Positions 16,782-24,933 of a stretch of DNA of 64,000 nucleotides are shown here, piece after piece. Source of the stretch: Candidatus Aquiluna sp. UB-MaderosW2red (GTDB lineage Bacteria > Actinomycetota > Actinomycetes > Actinomycetales > Microbacteriaceae); NCBI RefSeq assembly GCF_900100865.1, contig NZ_LT627734.1, forward strand, positions 310,001 through 374,000. Direction: 5' to 3'. Under the pieces are notes generated by a model. It was given only the letters and a program-made list of their open reading frames with translations. It was not told the origin of the DNA and did not search any database. Position 1 is the first letter of the stretch; each line of letters starts with the position of its first letter. Made by a program: the position numbers and the translations under genes.

Positions 16782-17882
16782 TCAAATTGAGGAATCAAAG
16801 ACGATTCCACCGCGGGTGATGGATCGTTCCGCCACAGCGTTGATACCGTCCATTGCTTGGTCGAATGTGTATTCCTGATCGACCAGGGTCTCCCAGGGAA
16901 GATCAGTTGTAGACGAGACGAACTCGATAGCACGTCCCAGGACGGGTGCTGGGTAACGGAGCGCTGCGCGCATCTGGATGCCGCTGCGCGTGAAATAGCC
17001 AGGGTCGAAGTCGGTGTACCGACCTGGGCTGATGCTTCCGATCGAGATGAAAATACCACCCTTGCGAACCGATTGGACGCCCTCCCAGAAGGCCGTGGCG
17101 GCGCCGGTGAGATCGATGACGACGTCGGCACCCTCTCCACCTGTGGCTTCTCTAAGCTGAGCAACTCGACCCTCGGAGGAGTCCGGAATGGATAAGTCAA
17201 TCGCGTTATGGGCTCCGAAATCAAGTGCCTTTGGCAGTCGGCTGGTCACCACCTCCGCGACATGTACCTCCGCGCCACGTTTTGAGGCGACGGCGCTCGC
17301 GCAGACCCCGAGACCGCCTGCGCCGAGAATGAGGACCTTCTGCCCTCGAGTTACCTCGGCCAGTTCCACGCCAAATGTCACCTGAGATAGTGCGCAGTTT
17401 GCGGACGAAATGGCACGGCTCGTCACATGGTCGGGCACCTTATATACGTATTGATTCGGCCCGATGGCCCAGTGCGTTCCGTATGTTCCATGGAAATGGG
17501 GTGCCTCATTGGCCGTCTTGCTCCAACCCTCGTATCCGTTGCGGCATAGGTTCAGGTTGCCGGAGTTGCACTCTGGGCATCGACGACACGCTTGGAAGTA
17601 TGTCGCGACGACCCGATCGCCCTCTTGGAGACGGTGGCCTGCGAAGTCGGTGTTAACTCCTGAACCCAGAGCATGGACAGTGCCAATGCCCTCATGTCCC
17701 ATGCAGCACCCGACGTTGATAGTGGGGTGCCGTCCGTTCAGAATTGCAACGTCTGACCCACAAACGTTTGCTCGTACCATCTTTAGGATCATTCCGCCGG
17801 GTACGGGAGCCGGAACCGCATACTCGCGCTGCTCCACTTTTCCGGGCTCGGTGATTACGGTGGTGATTCCAGTAATAGTCAC
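16782..17882 (-). CDS. Zinc-dependent alcohol dehydrogenase (MDR superfamily)
   Basis: 366 residues. Catalytic zinc ligands are Cys41 (NVCGSDV) and His63-Glu64 (MGHEGIGTV). The structural zinc site has Cys99, 102, 105 and 113 in ACRRCPECNSGNLNLC. The Rossmann motif is VLILGAGGLGVCASAVA. It oxidises a primary or secondary alcohol or polyol with NAD(P). It is first in the minus-strand operon ADH-ALDH-lyase-CoA-transferase and divergent from the importer operon across a 213-bp region, so uptake and oxidation are probably regulated together. The sequence is unlike simple ethanol dehydrogenases and resembles the threonine/sorbitol-type branch. Confidence 0.9.
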   Translation of the reverse strand: MTITGITTVITEPGKVEQREYAVPAPVPGGMILKMVRANVCGSDVAILNGRHPTINVGCCMGHEGIGTVHALGSGVNTDFAGHRLQEGDRVVATYFQACRRCPECNSGNLNLCRNGYEGWSKTANEAPHFHGTYGTHWAIGPNQYVYKVPDHVTSRAISSANCALSQVTFGVELAEVTRGQKVLILGAGGLGVCASAVASKRGAEVHVAEVVTSRLPKALDFGAHNAIDLSIPDSSEGRVAQLREATGGEGADVVIDLTGAATAFWEGVQSVRKGGIFISIGSISPGRYTDFDPGYFTRSGIQMRAALRYPAPVLGRAIEFVSSTTDLPWETLVDQEYTFDQAMDGINAVAERSITRGGIVFDSSI

Positions 17883-18095
17883 TTTGACTCCATTCTTAAG
17901 TTCCTCATTGAACTATTTACAACTTGCGTAAACGTTAGTTCGAAGCGATGCATTCCGTCAAGCCTGAATTGCAACAATTCAATTAATCATTGGCTTTATA
18001 ACATTTACGTAATTATACTTGCGTTCATAGTGTCGCCCCCATAGATTTCAAGTGCGCTCCTGCCTAACAGGAGTTAGCTGATCAAGGAGGATCAT
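17883..18095. promoter_or_regulatory. Divergent regulatory region between ADH and importer operons
   Basis: It holds the palindrome GAATTGCAACAATTC at 17966-17980, the palindrome TTACGTAA at 18005-18012, and two copies of ACTTGCGT (about 17924 and 18017). These are candidate operators for the GntR/FCD regulator at 22827. A strong ribosome site, AAGGAGGA, precedes the binding-protein ATG. No gene is present. Confidence 0.55.
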
Positions 18096-19259
18096 ATGAC
18101 AATTCGGAACACACCTCACACGAGGCGATCGAGTTTCTTACGCCGGGCAAAGTGGATCGCAACCATTATGGCTGCATCGATGGCGTTGGCCGGTTGCACG
18201 AACGCTGTTAGCGAAACAGCCACCAGCAGCAGCGCAGAAACCGCCCCTGTAATCTCGGGTGACATCTGCGCCGACTACAGCGGCAAGACAATCGGCGTAG
18301 TCCACCTCACCTCTGCGGATGAGAATGAGGGAACTCTAGTTGCAGCACTTAGGCAGGCTTCGGAAAAGGCCGGCCTTAATTGGACATTCATAGAGTCGGA
18401 CTCTCAGGGCTCAGCGGCAAAATCCCAGCAGGCGATTTCGGCATACGTGAACCAGGGCGTCGACGCAATCATCCTGATGGTGGTTAGCGCGCGCGACGTG
18501 CAGTCTCAGCTTCAAGACGCCGCAGCTGCTGGAATTCCGGTATTCGGTCAGTGGTCCTTCTCTGCGCTCGATCCTCTGATCAACAGTGATTACACCGTCC
18601 CAATGGGAATGGAAGCTGCGGATCTGGCCACGTACATGTACTCGGACCTTTACCTCCAACATCCCGAAGGTGATATCGAGGTCGCGCTAGTGAACTCGAG
18701 CGCTGACATTTTCGGCCCCCGCGTCCAAATTGTGCGCAGCCTCGCGGAACTATATCCGCGCATCAAAATTGTCGATAGCGCAGACATCGACTTCACCGAT
18801 CTCAATGGCAGCACCACCAGGATCGCGGAAGCCTTCATGTCCAAGCATCCAGACCTGAAAGCCATCTGGAACATCTACCCAGTGTCGGTGACAGCAGCAG
18901 CTCAGGCTGTAATTGCGGCGGGCAAAGCTAAAGATATCGCAGTTTACGGTCCAGTTGCTCAGTCGGTTGGAATTGCCGCGCTCGCCGATCCGGAGAACCC
19001 ATTCAAGGCCATGCCGTGGATGGACTTCGACTACGAGTCCTTCAAGACTGTTGAAAGCATCCTCGGCAAATTCGCCGGCCTTGAGGCTAATCGCCTGGAG
19101 GCCTTCGAGGATCCAGCCCCGATGAAGCTGTTCACCAAGGAGACCGCTTACCAACTCAATGGAGAGGGCGTTGCTTCCGGCATCGGCTGGACTCAAAACC
19201 AAGGGGCCTGGAAGGACCCAATGGTGAAAAGTTGGGGTGCATCGTTCCCTTGCTCGTAG
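18096..19259 (+). CDS. Sugar-type ABC transporter substrate-binding lipoprotein (RbsB/PBP1 family)
   Basis: 387 residues. A basic N-terminus (RRSSFLRRAKW), a hydrophobic stretch and the lipobox ALAGC with Cys34 mark an exported lipoprotein. The periplasmic-binding-protein I fold follows: GKTIGVVHLTSADENEG, AISAYVNQGVDAIILMVVSA and VALVNSSADIFGPR. It captures a small solute outside the membrane and delivers it to the permease/ATPase encoded immediately downstream. The ATG at 18096 is preceded by AAGGAGGA at optimal spacing. Family relatives bind pentoses, hexoses and polyols. The ligand here is unknown, but the catabolic neighbours suggest a hydroxylated small compound rather than a plain sugar. 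Confidence 0.9.
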   Translation: MTIRNTPHTRRSSFLRRAKWIATIMAASMALAGCTNAVSETATSSSAETAPVISGDICADYSGKTIGVVHLTSADENEGTLVAALRQASEKAGLNWTFIESDSQGSAAKSQQAISAYVNQGVDAIILMVVSARDVQSQLQDAAAAGIPVFGQWSFSALDPLINSDYTVPMGMEAADLATYMYSDLYLQHPEGDIEVALVNSSADIFGPRVQIVRSLAELYPRIKIVDSADIDFTDLNGSTTRIAEAFMSKHPDLKAIWNIYPVSVTAAAQAVIAAGKAKDIAVYGPVAQSVGIAALADPENPFKAMPWMDFDYESFKTVESILGKFAGLEANRLEAFEDPAPMKLFTKETAYQLNGEGVASGIGWTQNQGAWKDPMVKSWGASFPCS

Positions 19260-19298
19260 AGTTATAAAGTCAACTGAGATTCAAAGGAGAATGATCGA

Positions 19299-20300
19299 AT
19301 GAGTAACACTGAGGAGTCGACCCTGACCCAACGGAGGTCAGGGTCGACGCGGGCCAGCGTTCTTCGGCGTCGGCTAGGGCCGTGGGGTGTCCCATTAATC
19401 CTGGTTGCCGTAGTTGTCACATTCCAGCTAATTAACGAGCGGTTCCTATCGATGGAGAACATCGCCACCATACTCGAGGGGGCCATGCTTCCAGCCATCG
19501 TGGCCTGTGCGTTAACGGTGGTCCTGATCATGGGGCAATTTGATCTTTCGATTCAAGCGATGGCCGGGTTTGCGACGGTGTTCTTTGCCGTTCTGATGGC
19601 TAACTTTAACTTGACGGTCATATCGGCCCTTCTCATCATGGCCGTCGTGGCAGTAATCTTGGGTCTGGTGAATGGTTGGTTCGTGGCGTATCGAGGGCTC
19701 AACGCGCTGGTGGTCACCATCGCCACGGCATCGCTGCTTAATGGTGGTGAGTTCTTTGTCTCAGATAGCAAGTCGATCTCGGTGGGGATCGACAAGTCGT
19801 TTGTCGGGTTCGTGCGCTCCGACGCTTTGGGTGTGCCGATCTTGGTCTGGATTACGCTGGCAATCGCGGGTCTTGTGTGGCTGATGCTGGACCAGACCCG
19901 CTTCGGTCGGGAGCTCAAGGCCGTCGGCTCGAACTCGGAGGCCGCAAGGTTTGCCGGGGTCAACGTACGCCGCGTTGTCATGCTCGGTTTTGTCGTCTCC
20001 GCAGCGCTCTGTGTGATAGCGGGGGTACTCTACACGGGACGGCAGGCGCAGGCGTATCCGCTAACAGGGCTCGAAGTTCTCCTCCCATCATTCGCTGCGT
20101 GCTTTATCGGGGCCGCGATGTTCAAGATGGGTAAATTCAACATCCCGGGCACCTTAGTAGGAGCATTGCTTGCCTCTATTGTTGCAAATGGTCTTCTCCT
20201 CGCGAATGTCGGCGGTTACACGAGCTACTTCTTTCAGGGCGCGATCTTGCTCGGCGCCGTGTGGTTCGCTCGGATCGTTACCGGCAAGGGGGGCATGTGA
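19299..20300 (+). CDS. ABC transporter permease (RbsC/BPD_transp_2 family)
   Basis: 333 residues, almost entirely hydrophobic, with about eight to ten predicted membrane segments. The conserved stretch GLVNGWFVAYRGLNALVVTI and the later ELKAVGSNSEAARFAGVNVR are hallmarks of RbsC-type permeases. The segment after GxN contacts the ATPase. The ATG at 19299 follows an AAAGGAGAA ribosome site. One base separates its stop from the ATPase start. Together with the flanking genes it makes a complete importer. Confidence 0.92.
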   Translation: MSNTEESTLTQRRSGSTRASVLRRRLGPWGVPLILVAVVVTFQLINERFLSMENIATILEGAMLPAIVACALTVVLIMGQFDLSIQAMAGFATVFFAVLMANFNLTVISALLIMAVVAVILGLVNGWFVAYRGLNALVVTIATASLLNGGEFFVSDSKSISVGIDKSFVGFVRSDALGVPILVWITLAIAGLVWLMLDQTRFGRELKAVGSNSEAARFAGVNVRRVVMLGFVVSAALCVIAGVLYTGRQAQAYPLTGLEVLLPSFAACFIGAAMFKMGKFNIPGTLVGALLASIVANGLLLANVGGYTSYFFQGAILLGAVWFARIVTGKGGM

Positions 20301-20301
20301 G

Positions 20302-21795
20302 ATGACAAACCCGACTAGTCCGGTTCTGAGAGCTCAAGGTCTGACGAAGCGGTATGGCGGGGCGCTCGCGCTCTTGGACTTCCGGCTGGAGTTGGCCCCC
20401 GGGGAAGTCGTCGCCTTGGTCGGCCACAACGGCGCTGGGAAGTCAACTGCGAGCAAGATTATGGCTGGCTTTGTTCGGCCGGATGAGGGGTCGCTCGAGA
20501 TTGCGGGGGAGACCGTCGAACGATGGAGTCCTTGGCAGGCCCGCAAGCATGGCGTGGCGCTCGTGCCGCAGCAATTTTCTATCGTTCCGGAAATCACTGT
20601 CGCGGAAAATATCTCGCTTGGCGGTCGAGTGGACCGTGAGGTGTTGAATTCAGTGGCGGTGGAGCTAGGTCTAGAGCAGGTGATGTCTCGGCACGCGAGC
20701 GAAGTATCCCCGGCAACTCACCGATTGACGATGATCGGCCGTGCTTTGGTGCGCGACCCGCGCGTCATAATTTTGGATGAGCCGACGGCGGCCTTCTCAA
20801 GCGCGGAGACGGAGCGTTTGTTCGCGATAATCGAACGGCTGCGGGATCGCGGGATCGCCGCTATCTATATCTCGCATCGCCTACAGGAGGTACTCGATAT
20901 CTCTGACCGCGTTCTCGGAATGTCTGCGGGAGCGATAATCTGCGATCAACCATCGAGCGAACTCACAAAGGACGCTCTCGCCGATATCATCTCAGGAAAC
21001 CACGGTTCATTGCTAGAGAGGCGAGCTGTGACTCAGGCTGAGTCTGAGAGCTCATCGGGAAACCAAGAGGTCCTAATGCGGGTGCGCGGAATGTGCACCC
21101 CAGAGAAGCTTCGCGACGTGAATTTCGAGGTTCATCGGGGCGAGGTTCTTGGCATAACTGGGCTGATCGGCGCTGGTCGAAGCTCACTGTTAAACACGTT
21201 GTGGGGTATGTATGGACAGCCTGAAGCCGAGGTGTTGGAGTTGGCTGGTGTCCCGTTCGTGCCTAGCTCCGCCATGGCTTCAGTGAGACAAGGGCTCGCC
21301 TTCGTGCCCGAGGGGCGCATGCGCACCTCGGTAATCCCAGACCTCAACGTGACTGAGAACGTAACGCTTGCGACGCTTCGCGTCGGACGCAAGTTCAAGA
21401 ATCCCCTGCTCAATAAGTTCGCAGAGATCAAGATCGTATCGAAAATGCTGAACGCACTTGACACTAAGCCGGAAGGGGCAGCACGCATGCAAATGAGCGA
21501 ACTCAGCGGTGGTAACCAGCAGAAGGTGGTCATTGCACGCTGGCTACTCAGCGACGCGCAAGTATTCATGTTCGACGAGCCAACTGAGGGCGTTGACATC
21601 GCTGCGCGGCGAGAAATTTACTCCGTGATCAGGGACCTAGCAGGCAAGGGATCCGCGGTGATTATATCCTCGTCTGATGTCGAAGAGGTCGTGGAATTTA
21701 CTGATCGGATTCTCATCATGCGTGGTGGAGAACTCGTCGAGGAGATCCCCAGGGAGCATCAAAATGTGGCCTACGTCAGCCGAGCGTGCCTGTGA
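20302..21795 (+). CDS. ABC transporter ATPase, two nucleotide-binding domains (RbsA family)
   Basis: 497 residues from the ATG at 20302 (MTNPTSPVLRAQGLTKRYGG). A frame open upstream overlaps the permease. Domain 1 has Walker A GHNGAGKST and Walker B VIILDEPTAAF. Domain 2 has the degenerate loop GLIGAGRSS usual for the family, signature LSGGNQQKVVIARWL and VFMFDEPTEGVD. The domain 1 signature, normally LSxGxxQ, reads EVSPATHRLTMIGRAL, so the LSGGQ-like motif is lost and one composite ATP site may be non-hydrolytic. The C-terminus looks complete. It energises the importer at the inner membrane face. Confidence 0.92.
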   Translation: MTNPTSPVLRAQGLTKRYGGALALLDFRLELAPGEVVALVGHNGAGKSTASKIMAGFVRPDEGSLEIAGETVERWSPWQARKHGVALVPQQFSIVPEITVAENISLGGRVDREVLNSVAVELGLEQVMSRHASEVSPATHRLTMIGRALVRDPRVIILDEPTAAFSSAETERLFAIIERLRDRGIAAIYISHRLQEVLDISDRVLGMSAGAIICDQPSSELTKDALADIISGNHGSLLERRAVTQAESESSSGNQEVLMRVRGMCTPEKLRDVNFEVHRGEVLGITGLIGAGRSSLLNTLWGMYGQPEAEVLELAGVPFVPSSAMASVRQGLAFVPEGRMRTSVIPDLNVTENVTLATLRVGRKFKNPLLNKFAEIKIVSKMLNALDTKPEGAARMQMSELSGGNQQKVVIARWLLSDAQVFMFDEPTEGVDIAARREIYSVIRDLAGKGSAVIISSSDVEEVVEFTDRILIMRGGELVEEIPREHQNVAYVSRACL

Positions 21796-21847
21796 CTTCG
21801 GGACTTAGGCGACTTCAGATTGAAAAACTACAAAGGAGTATCAAATT

Positions 21848-22705
21848 ATGAACGACAGACTGCAAGACGTGGTAACTGGGATGCGTTTCCCCGAGGGAAA
21901 CCGGTGGAGGGACGGTAAGCTCTGGTTTTCCGACATGCACACGGGAGAAGTCTTCGTCTTAGACCCTGTGCATGAGGATACTCCCCGGCTCCTTACGACA
22001 CTCGACTGCCAGTCCTCTGGGCTTGGCTGGCTTCTTGACGGGCGTTTCATCGTTAGTGCGATGAATGAACGAGTACTTCGGACGATAAACGAGGACGGAA
22101 CGACCTCCATTTTTGCGGACCTCACAAAGGTAAGCGAATCACTGATTAACGACCTCATGGTTGACGCGGAAACAGGGCGGACATATGTGGGCGCCTTCGG
22201 ATACGACGTTTACGGCGGGGAGGAAGCAAAGACAGGACCGCTTTACGTAGTTGAGCCGGATGGATCTGCCCGCCTCGCCGCCGACGGCTTTGTTTTTCCC
22301 AACAGCGCGAACATAGTGCCTGGGACTCGGACCCTCGTGCTTGGAGAGACGTGGGGCCATGTCATGACAGCTTTTGACATCTTGCAGAACGGCAACCTAG
22401 ACAACCGCAGGATTTGGGCTCAGCTACCCGAAGGGACGACTCCAGATGGAAGCTGCGTAGACCTCGAGGGTGGAATTTGGATTTCATCGCTCGAGACAGG
22501 AGAGTTTCTCCGCGTGCTCGAGGGTGGCGAAATCACTGACCGTATTGAAGTCCCTGGCCGCTGCGCCATCGACTGCGTTCTTGGGGGAGACGACGGCCGT
22601 ACACTCTTTATTTCGACTGCTGACAGTTACATGCCGGCGGTTACGGAGCGCACACGAGATGGGAAGATCCAGGCAGTCCGGGTGTCGGTGGCGGGGCCGG
22701 TGTAG
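21848..22705 (+). CDS. SMP-30/gluconolactonase/LRE-family hydrolase
   Basis: 285 residues. The six-bladed propeller signature is visible: VTGMRFPEGNRWRDGKLWFSD with the metal-ligand Glu16, LINDLMVDAETGRTYVG (Asn-Asp), GFVFPNSANIV and TTPDGSCVDLEGGIWIS with the catalytic Asp. These enzymes hydrolyse lactones, typically aldonolactones, with a divalent metal. It follows the ATPase by about 50 bp with its own AAAGGAG site. A lactonase beside dehydrogenases suggests that oxidation of a cyclic or lactonised substrate is part of the pathway. The lactone is not identified. Confidence 0.88.
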   Translation: MNDRLQDVVTGMRFPEGNRWRDGKLWFSDMHTGEVFVLDPVHEDTPRLLTTLDCQSSGLGWLLDGRFIVSAMNERVLRTINEDGTTSIFADLTKVSESLINDLMVDAETGRTYVGAFGYDVYGGEEAKTGPLYVVEPDGSARLAADGFVFPNSANIVPGTRTLVLGETWGHVMTAFDILQNGNLDNRRIWAQLPEGTTPDGSCVDLEGGIWISSLETGEFLRVLEGGEITDRIEVPGRCAIDCVLGGDDGRTLFISTADSYMPAVTERTRDGKIQAVRVSVAGPV

Positions 22706-22826
22706 CTATTGGGCCAGCATGCAGATTTTTATCCGATTGTTCCGAGCGTTGCACATAGGAACCTCAGCGGTAGTTCCTGTACCTTATATATTTTATAGTC
22801 GATGCGGATAGTGAATTAGGTGATCA

Positions 22827-23483
22827 ATGTCATTGCTTGGCAGATTCGATGACGCTGTAACGAAGAGCTCTATGGCCGCGAGAGTGCTTCGTGAAGCGAT
22901 TCGGGATGGAACATTTCCACCTGGCATGCAACTAAAACTGACGGTGTTGGCGAAAGAGCTCAACATGAGCTACACCCCTCTTCGCGAGGCGCTGCAGATC
23001 CTCAGCGCTGAGGGGTTTGTCGAGACTCGGGCACACTCAAGCGCGGTGGTGCTCGGATTTGACCTCGAAAGAGCTCGTGAAATTTATGAGCTCCGGTTGG
23101 TGCTTGAGCCGTATGCGGCTCGAGCAGCCTGTGGCCGCGCGACTTATGACGATATATCGAGCCTGATTGCGATCAACGAAGACATGCTTCAGGCAGCGCA
23201 GGACGATCGCCTTGATCTAATTCCGTCACTGAACAAGCAGTTTCATATGCTCCTATACACACTCTCGGGCATGTCGGTTCTTCTTGAGTTTATTCAGAAG
23301 CTCTGGAATGGAGTGCCATACCAGGCCATTAGCTTGAGCGACCGGGTGCACGAGTCGATAGGGGGGCACGAAGCTGTTCTGTCTGCGTTGAGAGCAAATG
23401 ATGCCGACAAAGTCGCGGCGGCACTTTATGAGCACATCTCGGCGGGCGCTCAGGCCGCCATGACGCAGCTCGAGGCTGGGTAG
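22827..23483 (+). CDS. GntR-family transcriptional regulator with FCD domain
   Basis: 218 residues. The winged helix-turn-helix spans residues ~15-75 (LREAIRDGTFPPGMQLKLTV, LAKELNMSYTPLREALQILS, AEGFVETRAHSSAVV). The all-helical FCD domain follows, with the metal/ligand residues EIYELRLVLEPYAARAA, FHMLLYTLSGM and the C-terminal H-x3-H region (GGHEAVLSALRAND, ALYEHI). FCD regulators bind organic acids. As the only complete regulator in the catabolic block it probably controls both divergent operons, and palindromes at 17966 and 24805 are candidate sites. Confidence 0.9.
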   Translation: MSLLGRFDDAVTKSSMAARVLREAIRDGTFPPGMQLKLTVLAKELNMSYTPLREALQILSAEGFVETRAHSSAVVLGFDLERAREIYELRLVLEPYAARAACGRATYDDISSLIAINEDMLQAAQDDRLDLIPSLNKQFHMLLYTLSGMSVLLEFIQKLWNGVPYQAISLSDRVHESIGGHEAVLSALRANDADKVAAALYEHISAGAQAAMTQLEAG

Positions 23484-23518
23484 CACTCGGGCGCAGCTAT
23501 GAACTGCAGCGGGCAGCC

Positions 23519-24721
23519 TTAAACCGCTCCTTCTTTCCGGAGAGCTGCAATCTCGTGCGGGTCGAGATGAAGAATTCGGCTGAGGACGCTATCTGTATCG
23601 GCACCGAGATCCGGCCCAGCGTGAACGATTGCTCCCGGTGTCCGCGAGAGGCGCGGCATTGGAGCTGGCATCGGCACCACTCCGATGCCTTGCGCGGGCA
23701 CCCAGGCAACGGCTGCACGCTCTTGGACGTGGGGGTCTGTCAGGATGTCGGCGGCGGTATTGATACCGCCCGAGGGCACTCCTACGTCGTTTAGAAGAGC
23801 GATGACGTCCTCCGAGGGATGCTGAAGTGCCCATTGAGCCACGATTTCATCGATCTCGGTCTGTCGCTCTCCCCGCGCGATGTGGGTTTTGAAACGAACA
23901 TCCTCTGCGAGTTCGGGCTGCCCCATGGCAGATGCGAGGCGCGAGAACACGGTGTCTTGGTTCGCAGCAATCACAACGTAGCGATCGTCGGCTGCGAGAT
24001 ACGCATTCGATGGGGCGATTCCTGGTAGCGTCGGCCCGGTGCGCTCGCGAATCACATCGAAGATCGCATAATCGGCTAGCAGAGACTCAGTCAAGGCGAG
24101 CACAGATTCGTATATCGCTGTGTCGACCTCTTGTCCCTTTCCCGAATGCTCGCGCTCGTACAATGCAGTGATTATACCGAGGGCCGAGTAAAGTCCCGCG
24201 AGAGAGTCCCCGAGTGATAGACCGACCCTCACTGGTTGTCGGTCTGGATATCCGACCAGGTGTCGGAGACCAGCCATCGCCTCGCCGATCGCTGCGTAGC
24301 CGGCGCGCTGGGCATAAGGTCCATCCTGACCGTAGCCGCTAACGTGAGCGATGATTAGGCGAGGATCCTTCTTCATGAGATCTTCGGGTGCCAGGTTCCA
24401 CTTCGCAAGAGTGCCGGGGCGAAAGTTTTCGACGAGCACATCGGCTTGCGATATGAGCTCGCCCGCGATTCGCTGCCCGCTTTTCATGCGCAGGTTGCAC
24501 GTGACCGACTGCTTGTTCCGCGCAAGAGTGGACCACCAAACCCCTTTCCCGTCCTCGCTTTGCCGTCCCCAGGAGCGGAGAGCATCGCCCTGATCAGGAG
24601 GTTCAATTTTTATTACCTCGGCGCCGAGGTCACCAAGGATTTGCCCACAATAAGGGCCAGCGATGAGTGACCCCATCTCAATTACGCGTATACCTTCTAA
24701 AGGTCGGACGGCCATAGTCAT
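23519..24721 (-). CDS. Class III (CaiB/BaiF) CoA-transferase, copy 2
   Basis: 400 residues from the ATG at 24721, preceded by GGGAGA; an alternative start lies 10 codons upstream. Motifs are VIEMGSLIAGPYCGQILGDL, GAEVIKIEPPDQGDALRSWG, VENFRPGTLAKWNL, VSGYGQDGPYAQRAGYAAIG and the catalytic Asp172 in VGLSLGDSLAGLYSALG. It is only modestly similar to copy 1, so the two probably use different acids. It lies divergent from the GMC-small-subunit-HMG-lyase operon, which suggests it makes the CoA ester that the HMG-CoA-lyase-type enzyme cleaves. SUGCT-type members of this family use succinyl-CoA and hydroxymethylglutarate. Confidence 0.9.
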   Translation of the reverse strand: MTMAVRPLEGIRVIEMGSLIAGPYCGQILGDLGAEVIKIEPPDQGDALRSWGRQSEDGKGVWWSTLARNKQSVTCNLRMKSGQRIAGELISQADVLVENFRPGTLAKWNLAPEDLMKKDPRLIIAHVSGYGQDGPYAQRAGYAAIGEAMAGLRHLVGYPDRQPVRVGLSLGDSLAGLYSALGIITALYEREHSGKGQEVDTAIYESVLALTESLLADYAIFDVIRERTGPTLPGIAPSNAYLAADDRYVVIAANQDTVFSRLASAMGQPELAEDVRFKTHIARGERQTEIDEIVAQWALQHPSEDVIALLNDVGVPSGGINTAADILTDPHVQERAAVAWVPAQGIGVVPMPAPMPRLSRTPGAIVHAGPDLGADTDSVLSRILHLDPHEIAALRKEGAV

Positions 24722-24804
24722 TCTTAGGTCTCCCTTGATTGACTGCAACACTACACCGCCGAACGGGCCTCATGGGAGAAGACGCACCGCTTAGGAAGTC
24801 TTAT

Positions 24805-24815
24805 TACATAATGTA
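24805..24815. promoter_or_regulatory. Palindrome between divergent CoA-transferase and GMC operons
   Basis: TACAT-A-ATGTA is a perfect odd-centred palindrome in an AT-rich patch between the two divergent starts. The position suits a GntR-type operator covering both promoters. No experimental link. Confidence 0.45.
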
Positions 24816-24933
24816 TTTATGCTGAAACAATTGGGTATTATATCTAGCAGAGGTGAGCGATGTGGGCCCTTATCAGCACCTCCGAGAACCCATTACGACA
24901 CGAGGCGAGACCGAAGACGGAGGCCGGCAACCC

